Origin: Massospora cicadina
Taxonomy: Eukaryota; Entomophthoromycota; Entomophthoromycetes; Entomophthorales; Entomophthoraceae
Assembly: GCA_022478985.1 (NCBI GenBank)
Contig: JAKSZP010009273.1
Location: 62,001 to 126,000, forward strand
Length of the DNA stretch: 64,000 nt
Reading direction: 5' to 3'
Positions 52,934 to 64,000 of this stretch are shown piece after piece. The notes below the pieces were generated by a model. The model made no database searches, was not told the origin of the DNA, and saw only the letters and a program-made list of their open reading frames with translations. The position numbers and the translations under genes are program-made. The stretch's first letter is position 1, and every line of letters begins with the position of its first letter.

Positions 52934-54215
52934 AGGTGATAAGCCTTATTATTATTTATATGCCCGGAGGAACTTTGCATGCACCCAGTAATTGATTCTC
53001 CCACTTGCGGGGTCTTTGATAGTGTAGGCATTGATGCCCATTTTCTTAATAATTTCAGCTGGACCAATCCAGATGCTGGCCAAGTTGCGTCTGACTGAAC
53101 CCATGCTGATCATGAAACAGAACTATCTCTCCTTCTTTGAACTGAGTTAGCTGCTATGACTTACCTGATTGGCAGCTTGGTTCTTTATCTTTTGGCCAAG
53201 CTGAAAGAGTAGCTTCAGTTTGCAACTTGATTAACATGTTTGCTAGGTTTTTCAGGTAATGTTGAGGATACATTCCGCTTGTATCTTCCACGCAGGCATA
53301 GAGCTTTGCTGTAAGAGCTGAGTGTTGTCCATATATCAACTGAAAAAGACTTTTCCTCATGGCAGAGTGATTACTAATATTTTAAGTGAAGATGGCAGTG
53401 GATAGGAGGGAACTCTAATTGAAAGGTTGATCCGCTACCAAATTTCCTGGGTATGTTCACCAAAGTCCCATTAACTCACTTAATCATCTTATTATACCTG
53501 GGGTGATATGGGGTCATCAAAACCCTGTGGATGGCCATCTGCTTGTTTAGCTTGGGAAGGATTTGAGAGGTGAAGGTAGTTCATTTATCAGTAAGGATGA
53601 ACTGAGGGCAGCCATGTCGCTGGATAATACATTTCATTATGAACTTAGCCACCGTGACCGCCCCCAAGTAGCATTCTGCCCGCACTTCAACCCACCTGGT
53701 CAAGTGGTTAATTGCAACCGGAATGTATTTGTATGGTTAGCTCCCATTAGCAGGGGGCCAATGATATCAATGGAAACTGTATGCCAAGAAAAATGCGGTT
53801 TCACTAACTGGTACAAGGTCTTCTGGAAGAATGGCTTTTCCACTTGGCACTGGTGGAAGCAGGAAATTGTTTCAAGCATGTCAAAGTTCATTCTTTAACA
53901 ATAATACTGAGGGCACAACAATTCCAACTTCTTGCATACTCCATCATGTGATTGCCTTATGTGCGCTCATGATAATGCTAGGCTGTTCTGAGGGTTGTGG
54001 GATGTTCACTGTAGAGTCTCCAATCTTTTTATACACCTCCCCGTTTTGCTGAAAGGTATTAGCTCACATCTTGCTTAATGATTTTATGCTTGAGGCGGCG
54101 CATCATCATATTTTCCGCTGATAGTTTTATCATACATCACATCACTTAGATCTGCTGTGATGGCAACTGTTGGCAGCCTGACAAGAAATTAGCGTTCTGG
54201 TGTTTTGCTCCAGGT
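52934..54215 (-). pseudogene. Element G integrase
   Basis: Minus strand. The C-terminal part (53040-53360) includes LASIWIGPAEII-like sequence near 53050-53090 and LIYGQHSALTAKLYACVEDT at 53280-53340. The core has NGTLVNIPRKF near 53440-53480, the NxxFTSQILPKL region near 53550-53590 and VSIDIIGPLLMGANH with the first D at about 53745-53790. The zinc-binding CFHQCQ lies near 53840-53870. Order and spacing equal I and H. Confidence 0.87.
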
Positions 54216-54700
54216 CAGTGGAGGATCTTGAAGCTATAAGCCTGAAGTTTGAGGGCCCATTGGGCTAGGCGCCCTTTAGGCTCCTTGAGGTTCTGCAACT
54301 AGCGTAACAAAGCATGATCCATTATGACTTTAAACTTAACTATATGTAAAGCACTCTAAATTGCTTATATGTGTAGATCGCCGCTAATCACTCCCACTCA
54401 GTTATGTTATAATTACGGTTATGGCAAATCAGGCTCTGAAGCAGTACGCCATTGGGTGCTCCTCCCGCTTTCGTCTTTTTGGTATAGGACCACCCCTACA
54501 GCGGAATGAGACACATCCATCTGAACAATGAACTCTTTATCAAAGTTCAGATATCATAGCACTGGCGCACTGATCAGCGCTGTATAAAGTAGTCAAAGGA
54601 GCATTAACAGCATTCCATCCATTCAAACATGTCAACCTTTTTAATAACTCAAATAGTGGGGCCCCAATACAGCTGAAGTTAGATTAAAGCACCAGTAGTA
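54216..54700 (-). pseudogene. Element G RNase H
   Basis: Minus strand: LISAPVL near 54560-54580, a MDVSHSAVGVVLYQKD-like block with the first catalytic D near 54480-54525, HPMAYCFRA near 54432-54460 and KPEVFLHI-like sequence, then NLKEPKGRLAQWALKLQAYS near 54230-54290. Many frame changes. Confidence 0.8.
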
Positions 54701-55560
54701 TCTTACCATTCCCAAAAATACCTATATGTTACGCTTACTTTTTGGCATAGTCATTTTTCAGATAGCCTTTACCTTGGCCAGTTGCAGTTTCAGACCATTT
54801 CAAGTCTACCTAAACTCCAGTTATTTCAGCTGATCTTTGAAGGAATGAAATTTATGAGGCTTAATCTTGATGTTGGCCTCAGCGAGCTGGTGAAATACCC
54901 ACTCTAGATGGTCAAAATGCTCAAAAAAGTTTGGAAAACATTGATGTCATAAAGGTACATGAAGATGCATGACAGCTTCAGGTCAACAAGGATAGTGACC
55001 ATGGCCCTTTGAAACTTAGCCAATGCATTGAATAGCCCTTGAGGCATACATGTCAGTTGGAAAGCCCCCTGGATGTGATTATGTCGCATTTCTCCTGTTC
55101 TGGTGCAGGTAACTTGATTTGCTTCAACCCAATATCAGGTCCATCATCAAGAAGCAGCAAGCTCCTCCTAACTAATCCAAAGCATTGTCAATCTGAGGCA
55201 AGGGATACTAGTCCTTTTTAGTAGTACTGTTGAGCTTCTGGTAGTCTATCACCACCTGGTTGGTACCGTCCTTCTTTTTTACAATCAGAATGGGAGAAGC
55301 CCACTGACTCTTGGACGGTTTAAGCATCCCTTGCTCCAGCAGCTTATCAATTTCTTAAGTGACAACTTCTTCAGCTACCATTGATCAGCATATCGCTGAT
55401 ATCTTATGGGGATGATCTCCCATGTCCAGTCAATGTACTACTCCATGAGCACACCCTTAATCATTGTCATCAATGGCGAAAATCTCCTTAAACTTTTGAA
55501 ATAAAGCTATTGTTTGGTCCTTTTTCTTCCCAATAACTCCATTAAATTCTCACATGGTAC
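54701..55560 (-). pseudogene. Element G reverse transcriptase, active site YLYD
   Basis: Minus strand. KKKDGTNQVVIDYQKLNSTT lies near 55230-55290, LTCMPQGLFNALAKFQRAM at 55000-55057, and LSCIFMYLYDINVF at 54935-54975, where the first catalytic aspartate has become tyrosine. The upstream spacer reaches the protease region at about 55560. Confidence 0.87.
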
Positions 55561-56420
55561 CACCGTCAATACAACAGGCTGCGGCTTGATAGGTAAACCA
55601 AATTTATCTAATGACCCAAACTTGTGAACTTGAAGGACCTCCTCAACTGGGGTCAAGTGTAAATAAGCCACTATTTAATGCTGGCAGATTTGCAATGGTT
55701 CATTTTGTAGATTTTCTAGAAAACCTTGATCTCCCCATGTCCCAGAAATATAATTCCTGAAACCATATGAGGTTCAAGCCACAATTGCTGATAAGGCCTA
55801 ATGACCTCCCCATCGAGCCTGACTGACACTTCTACCTCTAACTCAGTGTTTTATTATTACTTGGTGTCTGTAGGGGATGGATATAGGACCAGAAGCTTTA
55901 AGAGGCAGCCTTTGATATTCATATATCTGCTGGAGGAGGGCCCAGGTCTTTCTCTTTAATCGATGGTAGCAAACTGGCGTCATCCTTTCACTATATCCAA
56001 GGTTGATATGTCCCATATGCACTGGATCCTTTGGCACTTCACTGGAGATAAAGTAAATTGGGATCCGCTGCCCCAAAATATCAAAGGTCTCCTATGTCAT
56101 ATCAATGACAGTCCCAAAGTGTCGCATGAAAGCAGTTCCAATTACCAGGTTGTAATATTTGTTTCATTAAACTATCATTGGAGCTACAGTGATAATTGGC
56201 CCAAACTGCAAAGGTAGCGCACCGTACACTCCCTCAGAGACTGTGCTTTCCTCTCCAGTGGTCCCATATACCATTAGATGTTTTACATCAGGTTTTATTG
56301 TCAACTTCACCAGCAACTTGCTAAATATATGTTGACTGGGGTGCCCGTATCTATTATAGCATGAGCTCAACTTTTTGATACAAAAATGTCACAGTTACTA
56401 AACTCAGAAAAAAAAATTGT
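55561..56420 (-). pseudogene. Element G protease and linker
   Basis: Minus strand. The active site I-I-D-T-G-T-P is intact near 56343-56362. A hydrophobic strand and an IGTAFMRHFGTVIDMT-like segment near 56100-56145 close the domain. The linker IYEYQRLPLKASGPISIPYR lies at 55872-55932. Confidence 0.82.
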
Positions 56421-58435
56421 CTGTTTAATATATGGGCATTTAAGGGATCACTTTTCTCAAGAAAGCTCATAATCCCTTTATCGACTTTGGGGTATTCTTT
56501 GGCAATAGAGTCTACTGGGAGGGTGATGTTTACACCTTTCATGGAGAGTGCATCTGAGGATGAGTCCAGATCATCTGAAGAAGCTTGGTCAAACATTTGA
56601 CAGGCATATGGCTTTGGTTGCTCCTGAGGTCCTTCTTCCACTGCGGCCTTGGCTTACGCCCATGTCTGTACGTTTACCTATCCAAACAGCTGCTGATATA
56701 AAACTTGTTATCAAACTGAGGGACTCTTGCTGAATATACTATAATAGGTTCAGGTGGGACGTTTGGAGTTGGGATAGCGGAGATAGAGAGTCCCATCTCT
56801 ACTCCGCTTCATCTTTTTTACTGCTAGTAGAATTTCTGCTGGACGTAGTGGACCTGATGGTTGGGGCAACTTTGGCAAGATTGCCAGGGCAACTGCATTC
56901 AAAACAATTCGCCCTGTAGGATCTGAGTCCTTGGTTATTGTATGATGCCTCAAGCCAATAATTTGATTGTTGAAGATTATGTAATCAGGACCAGGTCAAT
57001 AGGTGAACTGCTGATAGTCGTCATAATTAAGCCTAGGTCAGTATTTGTGCTGTGGACAATTATCATAAGCAGTTCCAGGTTAAAAGTTTTACTGCTGGGG
57101 GTAACTCAGCCAATGGCAAGGCGCGTAATTATAATAAGCCTGGTGGTTACCAGGCGGAATATGAACAGGATGGGAGAATTCCCATGAATAAGAAGGTCCA
57201 GCAATGGTAACAGTATGTTTCCGCTATGTAATGGGTGAGGGAAGGTAGCAGATAGATGGCGCAAAAACTGAAAAATTTTGAGCAGGGGTATGTCACCCTT
57301 CAAAATTAGAGTTATGATGTTGTAAAGCTTGTGGTATGGCTTCACTGCGAAGGTCATTGCAATGCACACATTGGATTCAGATAAAGTCCCCACCCCAATT
57401 AACACATGGGCTTCCGCTCTAAATTGGTCAGCAAATGCAGTGAGGGTCCCATTATGCTGGAACCCATTGGTCAAGAACTCAGCCTTCTACTGAAACATCC
57501 TTGTGATACCTCCAAACAACTGCAGAACAGTATCCTTCACTCCTTGGTATGTAACAGAACTGCTTGGAAGATAGCAGGTGACTTGGTTGGCACTCCCAAC
57601 ATCCAAAGGGATTAACAATTTAGCTTTATGTCAATCCTGGGCTCCTTCTGTCACAAACTCAAATTGTTAAAAGAAGCTGTGGGTATTATCATTGCAATCA
57701 AACATGGGTAGCTTATTGATACAAACCTCCTCTTCCCTCTAATAACTGCAAATCTTTGGAGTGTTCTGAGGAATGGGTCAAGGCCCATAAGAAGTATCTC
57801 AATGAGGATCTGTTCCAGTGGCTGATGGCTTGTCCACTGATTCAGAGGTAGTGTGGGTCCCTCCGGTAGGCAGTACAGCCATCACTTGGGGGATCTGGTC
57901 CTCTGATACATAATCATCTCCAGAGCTGCTCTCCTGGGTGAAGTAGCTCATGCTGCCTGCAGTTTCAATAAAAAGCTACTCAACGGGGTAACCAGTATCA
58001 TATTCTTAATAATACAATTCTCCCCAAGCAGCCCCTTATCTCATCCACTTGCCAATGAGGGGGCTGAGAGGTACCATCCAACTTCTGCTCTGCGCAATGC
58101 AGTCATTTAGTAGCTTCATCCAAGCAATTAGCAAGTTGTCTGTTTTTTTAGTACTAGATGGTCCCAACCCAAGGGGGGGATTCATCGATGTTGCAAGTTG
58201 TCTGTTTTGTTGTCCAAGAATCCACATTTGACTGAACTAGTTGCCAATATGTTCATTATGTTGTTTCGCTCCTGAAGGAGCTCATCCTGCTTCTTGAGTA
58301 CTTCATTTAAGACAAGTTTGATTTTAGCATATTTTGCTGGTGCGCCGTGCTGTGAGGATTACCCATATGTGCAAGAGTGTAACAGCATGGCCGGTGACTG
58401 GAGAATTTATGTTTTTGGTGGTTGATCAACGGGCC
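56421..58435 (-). pseudogene. Element G gag
   Basis: Minus strand. An N-terminal coiled-coil stretch lies near 58210-58330 and holds a micro-insertion at 58131-58208. Capsid sequence follows: SANQVTCYLPSSSVTYQGVK near 57540-57600, NGTLTAFADQFRAEAHVLIG at 57405-57462 and SNVCIAMTFAVKPYHKLYNI at 57315-57380. A degenerate knuckle (E-C-S-C-P-G-N-L-A-K, histidine lost) lies near 56860-56905. The protease-proximal spacer EEGPQEQPKPYACQMFDQAS is at 56580-56641. Confidence 0.83.
58131..58208 (-). mobile_element. Micro-insertion 2: 46-base payload with 16-base duplication
   Basis: GCAAGTTGTCTGTTTT occurs at 58131-58146 and 58193-58208. The 46 bases between begin TTTAGTACTAGATGGTCC, the core seen at 10763 and 63964, and extend through CAACCCAAGG, a G run and ATTCATCGATG. 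The homologous gag position in element H (about 40555-40580) has no such insertion. On the minus strand the payload ends in the core followed by an A run. Confidence 0.82.
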
Positions 58436-58453
58436 CCCTGTAGTGAGCACCAC
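58436..58453 (-). other. Element G primer binding site
   Basis: Minus-strand GTGGTGCTCACTACAGGGG directly after the 5' LTR, identical to the consensus. Confidence 0.82.
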
Positions 58454-59030
58454 TGTTGTAATTTTTTGAGATATACTTGCTATATTCTAGAAGAGTTTGC
58501 GCAGGGCCAAGCCCACTGAGCAATTGGACAGATATTGTGGAGATTGTCAGTCCTCAGAACACATTTGACAAATAAAATAAAATATGGAGCAATTGTTACA
58601 ATGACACCTCATTATTAAACTTGATATATAGCAGCAGATACTCTGCCCCGCTCTCTCTTCTCTACTAACAATCCTCCTTCCTTTAATTGTTTCATCTCAA
58701 TTATATATCTGCAACTTTAGTTGATACCAATCCTTTGGCTTAGACTATTTGGTTCCACTGTATTCTCATTGGCTCTAGCATAGTATACTATTCTTTTATT
58801 TCCTATTGCATTAGTTTGAGGTGAACTACTAAATATTTATTGTACGTTAACATAGCCTTATCACCTTATTTGGAGGCAATCCAATAAATATTTTTCCAAA
58901 GCTCAGTATCGCCCTATTGCCTTATTTTGAGGCAATCTCAACAATATTATATTACTCAGTTCCAGCCAATCTGACTCAATCCACCAAAGCTATTTGGAGC
59001 TTACCGTCCAGTCATATCAGAATCTCAACA
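58454..59030 (-). repeat. Element G 5' LTR
   Basis: Matches 52341-52918 over its full length. Confidence 0.92.
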
Positions 59031-59790
59031 ATCCTCAAGGTATCCCAGGTCTCACGCAACAGCTCATCTGCCACTGGATTCCAACCCTGCTCCTGGGGCC
59101 CCATACCCTCCAGGTGCATACCATAGTTTGCAAGAAATGGGGTCTCCCCCGTGGATGTGTGCTTGTGGTTGTTGTATGCAAGTTGCACAACTTCACTAAC
59201 TCATCCAATCACCTTCCACATTGAGATGTAGCATCCCAAAACCTTGCTTTAATATCTGATTTACCCTCTCAGTTTTTCCATCTGACTCAGGATGGTAAGC
59301 TGATTAATGGCAGCTACTATCTTCAAGTTAATTAACAGATGCAGCCAGAACCGAAAAGTGAACTGCAACCCTGGTCTGAAAAAATCTCCTCTGGCACTCC
59401 ATGTCAGTAAAAGACCTCATTCATAAAGACCTGACCCGCTATCTTTGCAGAGATGGTTGACTGACAAGGAAAAACTCTGCATACTTCATCAGGCGATTCA
59501 CTACAACCATTAGAGCATCCATCCCCTGAGACTTAAGCAATCCTGTAATAAATCCACACTCATAGAGGCCCACAGCCTGGATGGAATCTGAAGTGACTTC
59601 AATTCTCCTCCTTGTGCCACACAATGGAAATTTTACCTTGCATATATCATGAATCACTCCATATACTTCCATACTGTCACACCCACTCCCTTTTATGAAT
59701 ACTGATGATGCACTAAGTCCAACGTCTTCTCCCTACCCAGATGTCCTGACAAAGGGTGATTGTGGTTAGCTGCCAACACCTCTTGCTGCA
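59031..59790 (-). pseudogene. Element F integrase core
   Basis: Minus strand. The core has GFITGLLKSQGMDALMVVVNRL at 59485-59555, in which the first catalytic D (normally DFITGLP) is G, then AGQVFMNEVFYWHGVPEEIF near 59395-59450 and DQG with the second D. TPFLANYGMH near 59100-59135 and VADELLRETWDTLRI lead to the break made by G. The missing HHCC part lies near 59700-59780. Confidence 0.85.
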
Positions 59791-60600
59791 GACTCATCAC
59801 TGGAACCCAAATCCTTCCCTCATGGCAAATCAGACCTCACCAAACTGAGAACCCCGTATGTCTCTTGCTCACCTCCCCTTCTCTCATCTTGTTTCATATC
59901 TGCCAGACTAACTCACTCCTTGCTGCGCAGTCCAAATTTTCCCTGAATCCTTCTCTACAACCTTGGATCATCACAAACAAATTCAATGGAACATCATAGC
60001 TGTGTTAAACCTTCTCAACTCCTCCTCAGAAAACATTAGCCCTGAACCATGACTCAGAAAATCTGGCAAGATATTCTGTTTCCTTGGCTTATACTCATTC
60101 TACAAGTCATACTAAACCAAATCTAAGTGCCACTGGTCCTGTATCTAATTCATCAGACGTGGGGACTTATAATACTCTATGGCTCTATGAGCAGTCCGCT
60201 TTACAAATGAATGCCTGGCATACAACAGGTGGTGTTGCCACTCCTCCAATGCTGCCACTATTGCCAAAAGTTCCCTGTCATAGAATGGGTAATTCATCCC
60301 AGAAGGCACCATCTTCCAGCTGAAGTAACAAACAGGATGTTCAACCCATCTTCATCCTCCTGCTATAACACCTCTCAAGTGCAAAGCTCAACACATCAGC
60401 CTCCACTCTAAATGGCTTGTTGGGGTCAGGATGGGCCAGAATCAGGGCTGTTAGCAGACTTGTCTTCATCCACTGGAATGCCCTTTCCTCAGCCTCCATC
60501 CAAATGATGAGTACATATCTGGTCAACCTTGTCAATAGCACAGCCCACTAAGCTAAATTCCGGGAGAACCTCCTCACAAAGTTCACCACCCCCATAAAGC
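59791..60600 (-). pseudogene. Element F RNase H
   Basis: Minus strand. EERAFQWMKTSLLTALILAH and PDPNKPFRVEADVLSFALE lie at 60375-60495, with one catalytic D in VEAD. HPVCYFSWKMVPSGMN-like sequence follows near 60300-60345, then ALIAHRAIEYYKSP-like remnants near 60140-60200. Confidence 0.8.
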
Positions 60601-61400
60601 TCCAGAACTCAGTCCAATTCCTGGGGCTTTCCACTTCTTCACCACTCGCAGCTTATCAGGTCATATTGCTATCCCCCTAGAAACAAACATTCCCATGGAA
60701 GGACGATGAGTCTCTACTAAACTCACACTTGGATGGCTTTAACTTCAAGCTTGCCCCCTTTACCACCTCCAACACACTCCTTACATCCTTCATGTGATCT
60801 TGCACGAAACTGGAAAATACCAGAATATCATCCATATAGGCAACGCAACACCTACCCACCAAGCCCCCCAACGCACAATCAATTATACATTAGAAGACTG
60901 TGGGAGCATTGCGCAACCCAAATGGCATAACTCAATACTCAAAACTTCTCAAGTAGCACTTAAATGCGGTATATTACTGGTGCTCCTGCTGCACTGGAAT
61001 TTGATTGAAAGCCTCAACCAGATCCAATTTTTGGACAACACACCCAAAATCATGGGTAGAATGTTTTCTATGAGCGGCATCAAATATGGGTCAGGCTCTG
61101 TCACTGCATTGAGCCACCAGAAGTCCACATAAGGATGCAGCTCCTCATTCACCTTTGACACAAGTAGCATTGGCAAAAACATAAGGAAATTTAGATGGCA
61201 CAATCAAACCCAGACCTAGCATCTTATGGACATATACATTAAAAGCCTTCTGAGCCTGAGGATTCAATGGATAAACTGGTCATCCCCTTGGCAACTCAGA
61301 GCCCTTCTTGAACTAAAAGCCAAATGCAAAGTCCCCTGTAGGCAAAAAGGGCACCTCACCCTTGGGTTCAAACACTGATGCAAATCCTTGGTTCTCATCT
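60601..61400 (-). pseudogene. Element F reverse transcriptase, YMDD intact
   Basis: Minus strand. LHPYVDFWWLNAVTEPDPYL and MPLIENIL lie at 61050-61140; PFGLRNAPTVF-like sequence near 60895-60930; CCVAYMDDILVFSS at 60805-60850 with catalytic YMDD at 60827-60838; and SLKLKPSKCEFSRDS near 60705-60750. Several frame changes, one near 61040. Confidence 0.87.
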
Positions 61401-61910
61401 GGCAAACCCTCCCATGGCACAACTGAAGATATACCCCCCATGCACTTCACGGAGGACCCTTGGACTGGAACTCACACTCCCACACATCTGAGCCCCAGGT
61501 GACAACAGCACTTTCCCCTCCAGCATATCAAATTGTGGATGGAAACGGGGCCATCACCTCATCCCTAGCACTACTGGATAAGGCAGATGTGTCACAGCAT
61601 GAAATTCTTCTTTAAACTCATCTGTCTTTGTCCCAACAGATTCCTGGCCTGCACTTTCCAAACCACAGTCCTCTTGGTGGAATCCGCCAATAATACCAAT
61701 CCATCCTCCTGTAACGGAAGTCCACATCTTCTTGCCCACTTCTCATCCACATAATTCTTATCAGTCCCACTTTCCACCAGGGCCAGAAACTTCCCATACT
61801 CCTTCCTCCAAGGACCTTCCCGCACCTCCACTGATAAAAACAAATATGAATAAAGCAAAGTAGGTGGTTTATTCTGGGACAACAGACTCACCAGCTTTTG
61901 AAAAAATAAT
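61401..61910 (-). pseudogene. Element F aspartic protease
   Basis: Minus strand, open 61592-61891. FLALVESGTDKNYVDEKWA at 61735-61792 is the active site with aspartate changed to glutamate (normally LVDSGA). THLPYPVVLGMR at 61554-61590 is the flap-to-C-terminal block (PYDVVLGMPW in relatives). Confidence 0.8.
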
Positions 61911-62794
61911 AAAAGGCATTCTTCTTATGGACCTCAGGAACCTTAATGGGAACTACAACCAGTATCGCTGCCTTTGGCACCTCACCCCCTCCTCAGGTTT
62001 CTCTAACTTTTCTCTTCCTCCTCCATGTACCTGAAACCCTTGGAGCTGTTCACTGGCTCCAAACCTGCTCATATCATTGCATCCTGACTGCGGAATCCTG
62101 AGGACTGTACCAATACCCAGTGAGCTTGGGCCAAGGCCACCTGCAGCTCCATCTACAAGACCAAGGCTACCTCTTCCTCCAATGTCACCACAGGCTGCAC
62201 TGCTGCCATTGCCAATAACAATTCATCCTGCAAAAATTGATGGAACATGCGAGGGAGCTGGACTCTAGCGCCTTTGCCACTCTTTCTAGCGCATGGAACA
62301 TCTGAACATATTCCTTCAAGATCTTCCTTCTCTTACTAAACTGCAGCAATGGCAATCAGGATGAATCTTGCGCCTAATCTGAGCATGCCACCTGGTCAAT
62401 CAAATCCAAGCACTCCTCTGCTGAGCTTGGCAACCCTACCACCTCTAAAATTTCTTGTGACCAGTTTGACTGCTTCACTAGAAAGGTCACCAAATATTAA
62501 ATCAGCTGTAAGGCAAATTGAATCTTCACCCTCTACCACCTTTGTCGACCACCTCTAGAACTTAACTCAGCCAAATGTCTGGTTAATCAGTTCCAACTCC
62601 TCTGAACTCAGCAATGAAGGAATCCTTTCTTTGGTATTCAATGGTCCTAACATTTCCCCACCACCCTAGGACACATACTCCAGCACCCAGTATACCTCAT
62701 GAAGCAAAAACACTATCAAAAACATCACCATCAAAAGTGTACCAATATGGTGTTACCACACAGAAAACACAACAGCTCCTACTCCTCTTTTTCT
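61911..62794 (-). pseudogene. Element F gag and leader
   Basis: This part lies between the 5' LTR and the protease. On the minus strand it is leucine-, serine- and glutamate-rich in several short frames (for example near 62120-62560), with no clear zinc knuckle. The call as gag rests on position. Confidence 0.5.
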
Positions 62795-63619
62795 TGCCGC
62801 TGCAATAATAGGAAACTAAATAAGTTCCGTTTAATAAAATTCACTGGCTCTTTATAATGAGCCATGAATTAATTAGGAAGCAGGACCCAAGTCAAAGACT
62901 AGAGGGTGGATAGGGTCCTTGAGACCATTCTTCTAGTGCATGTGCTATAGGCGCTGTAAATGAACACCCCTTGGAGGACAATTGCAAGTATACTTACCCC
63001 AAGCAACATGCCCTGACTCCAAGAAAAGATGCATAGGGAGGCAATAGTCCTTCCAAGCTCACTCTCAAAGTCCACTTCCTGCTTGTGAATGACAAGCATG
63101 GCTACTGTCAGATTAAATATACCAATATAAACTCCAAGAAACAATAATAAAATATGTAAGGTTATAAGCTAATGGATTTATTGTATATATTAAGGCAAGA
63201 AAATAAGAAATGAAACTAAAGAACCTTAAGTTCCCAGGTCCCTTTCCTCATAGACCTCTGCTGCAATAATAGATTAGACTCCTCCATCATGCCTGACACT
63301 ATATCCTTTGGAAAATGTCATAACTAAACTTTCATTGTCCTAGGCCCAATTGAATTTCCTGCAGGCTGAGCTACCACACCCAAGACTCAATGCAGTTCTG
63401 ACTAAATCCACATCAAACCTTAATTTACCCACTTCAACACCACCTTGTTTGACCCCAGCCCAGACATAAGTTCTAGCCACCATCCTGCCTCAGTCTCAAC
63501 CCCATCACAAGACCTAGCCAGAACCAATGCTCTCTCACCTATTACCTCTTCACACCATCTTGTTCTATCTTATCAATGATCAGAACAATATGATGTTGAG
63601 GGAAACCTCAACCATAACA
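62795..63619 (-). repeat. Element F 5' LTR
   Basis: 825 bases paired with 51024-51848. In plus orientation it starts TGCCGCTGCAATAATAGG and ends CCATAACA. Confidence 0.85.
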
Positions 63620-63946
63620 ATACTCATAAACTCATAATAGAATCAATAGTTCTAAGGTACCGCCATTTAATTGATCCAAAAGTAATAAACACTAGGGACA
63701 GAAAAGGTAAATAATATTGTGGAAAAGGGTTTTGGCCTTGCATTAAGCTCAAAATAATAACAGTATTTGTCAAAATACTTCTCATACTTATGGTGCCATT
63801 AAAAAAATGTTTTTGAAGTTTAGATTTAATAAAATCTTAATTGAAATTTTAATTTTTTTAACTTCTTATATCAATATACATAGGTTAATAAGAGCGTTAT
63901 TGATTTTTTATCTGAGTACTATTTTATGTGAAATTACTAGTAATTA
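63620..63946. other. AT-rich stretch with nothing recognised
   Basis: No open frame, repeat pair or pol homology. It may be the continuation of element E or other flanking DNA. Confidence 0.4.
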
Positions 63947-64000
63947 TCCTCCTCAGTCCTCTTTTTTTAGAACTAGATGGTCCTCCTCCTCAGTCCTCTT
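63947..64000 (-). mobile_element. Micro-insertion 3: 20-base payload with 17-base duplication
   Basis: TCCTCCTCAGTCCTCTT occurs at 63947-63963 and 63984-64000, with 20 bases between: T5, AGAACTAGATGGTCC. The payload differs by one base from micro-insertion 1 and has the same two ends. The second repeat ends at the last base of the window, so the duplication could be longer. Confidence 0.78.

Larger units (their letters stand above)
52341..59030 (-). mobile_element. Element G: full-length minus-strand Ty3/gypsy element inside F
   Basis: 6.69 kb with LTRs 52341-52918 (578 bases) and 58454-59030 (577 bases), primer site, gag, protease, RT, RNase H, integrase and purine tract on the minus strand. 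It is a relative of H and I, sharing LTR ends and pol sequence. ACCCC (52336-52340) and ATCCT (59031-59035) flank it; they differ by two transitions, so the duplication is possible but eroded. F integrase sequence joins across it. Confidence 0.92.
51024..63619 (-). mobile_element. Element F: minus-strand chromovirus split by element G
   Basis: LTRs of 825 bases each (51024-51848 and 62795-63619) enclose minus-strand gag, protease, RT, RNase H, integrase and a chromodomain. Element G is inserted in the integrase C-terminal region. Without G the element is 5.9 kb, normal for a chromovirus. Base composition is richer in G+C than in its neighbours. Flanking bases AGTTT and ATACT do not form a clear duplication. 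I saw no typical primer site next to the 5' LTR. Confidence 0.85.

Noticed and set aside
51019..63624. A target duplication for element F
   Set aside because: AGTTT and ATACT share only two of five bases.
1..64000. CRISPR arrays, bacterial operons, rRNA genes or DNA transposons
   Set aside because: No regularly spaced short repeats, ribosome-binding sites, rRNA sequence or transposase motifs were seen; all large repeats pair up as LTRs.

Overview
The window is eukaryotic, almost certainly nuclear DNA of a fungus or a fungus-like organism (inference from the style of the retroelements; the species cannot be named from the sequence). I found no host gene that I can support. Almost every base belongs to LTR retrotransposons of the Ty3/gypsy superfamily, in gag-protease-RT-RNase H-integrase order, most of them riddled with stops and frameshifts. 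They are stacked inside one another. Small tRNA-derived SINEs and a set of tiny insertions with long target duplications sit on top.

Main nest (1-51023). A minus-strand pol remnant (element E, 1-1725 and again 50654-51023) is split by a plus-strand element A (about 1726-50653). A carries four insertions: a SINE (3460-3595), element B (4707-10979, plus), the non-coding LTR element C (13098-16226, plus) and a huge minus-strand element D (17364-48894). D in turn carries element K (19914-26426, minus), a SINE-like piece (about 19480-19790) and element I (28231-41882, plus). I carries a solo LTR J (32031-33092) and, inside its own 3' LTR, element H (34849-41368, minus). The deepest chain is E > A > D > I > H, five levels. 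Pol homology resumes across the joints, for example A's integrase stops at 17363 and resumes at 48895.

Second nest (51024-63619). A minus-strand chromovirus F, with an integrase C-terminal chromodomain at about 51860-52020, is split by minus-strand element G (52341-59030). The last 380 bases are unassigned AT-rich DNA ending in a micro-insertion.

Relationships. A, C, D, G, H and I (and a weaker B) have nearly the same primer binding site, consensus GTGGTGCTCACTACAGGGG, directly after the 5' LTR. D, G, H and I also share pol sequence, and G, H and I share LTR ends, so they look like one lineage that has repeatedly invaded its own copies. F and K belong to other chromovirus-like lineages. C has LTRs and primer site but no coding capacity and presumably depended on a relative.

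The most unusual signals are three micro-insertions, two with a 20-base payload and one of 46 bases, all sharing one core and flanked by 16-18 base duplications (10745-10800, 58131-58208, 63947-64000); the mosaic divergence and in-frame 132-base repeats inside the K LTRs; and the common primer site. No element looks intact, although the RT catalytic motif survives in B, F and H. Coordinates of LTRs were set by eye from paired repeats, TG...CA ends, primer sites, polypurine tracts and target duplications.
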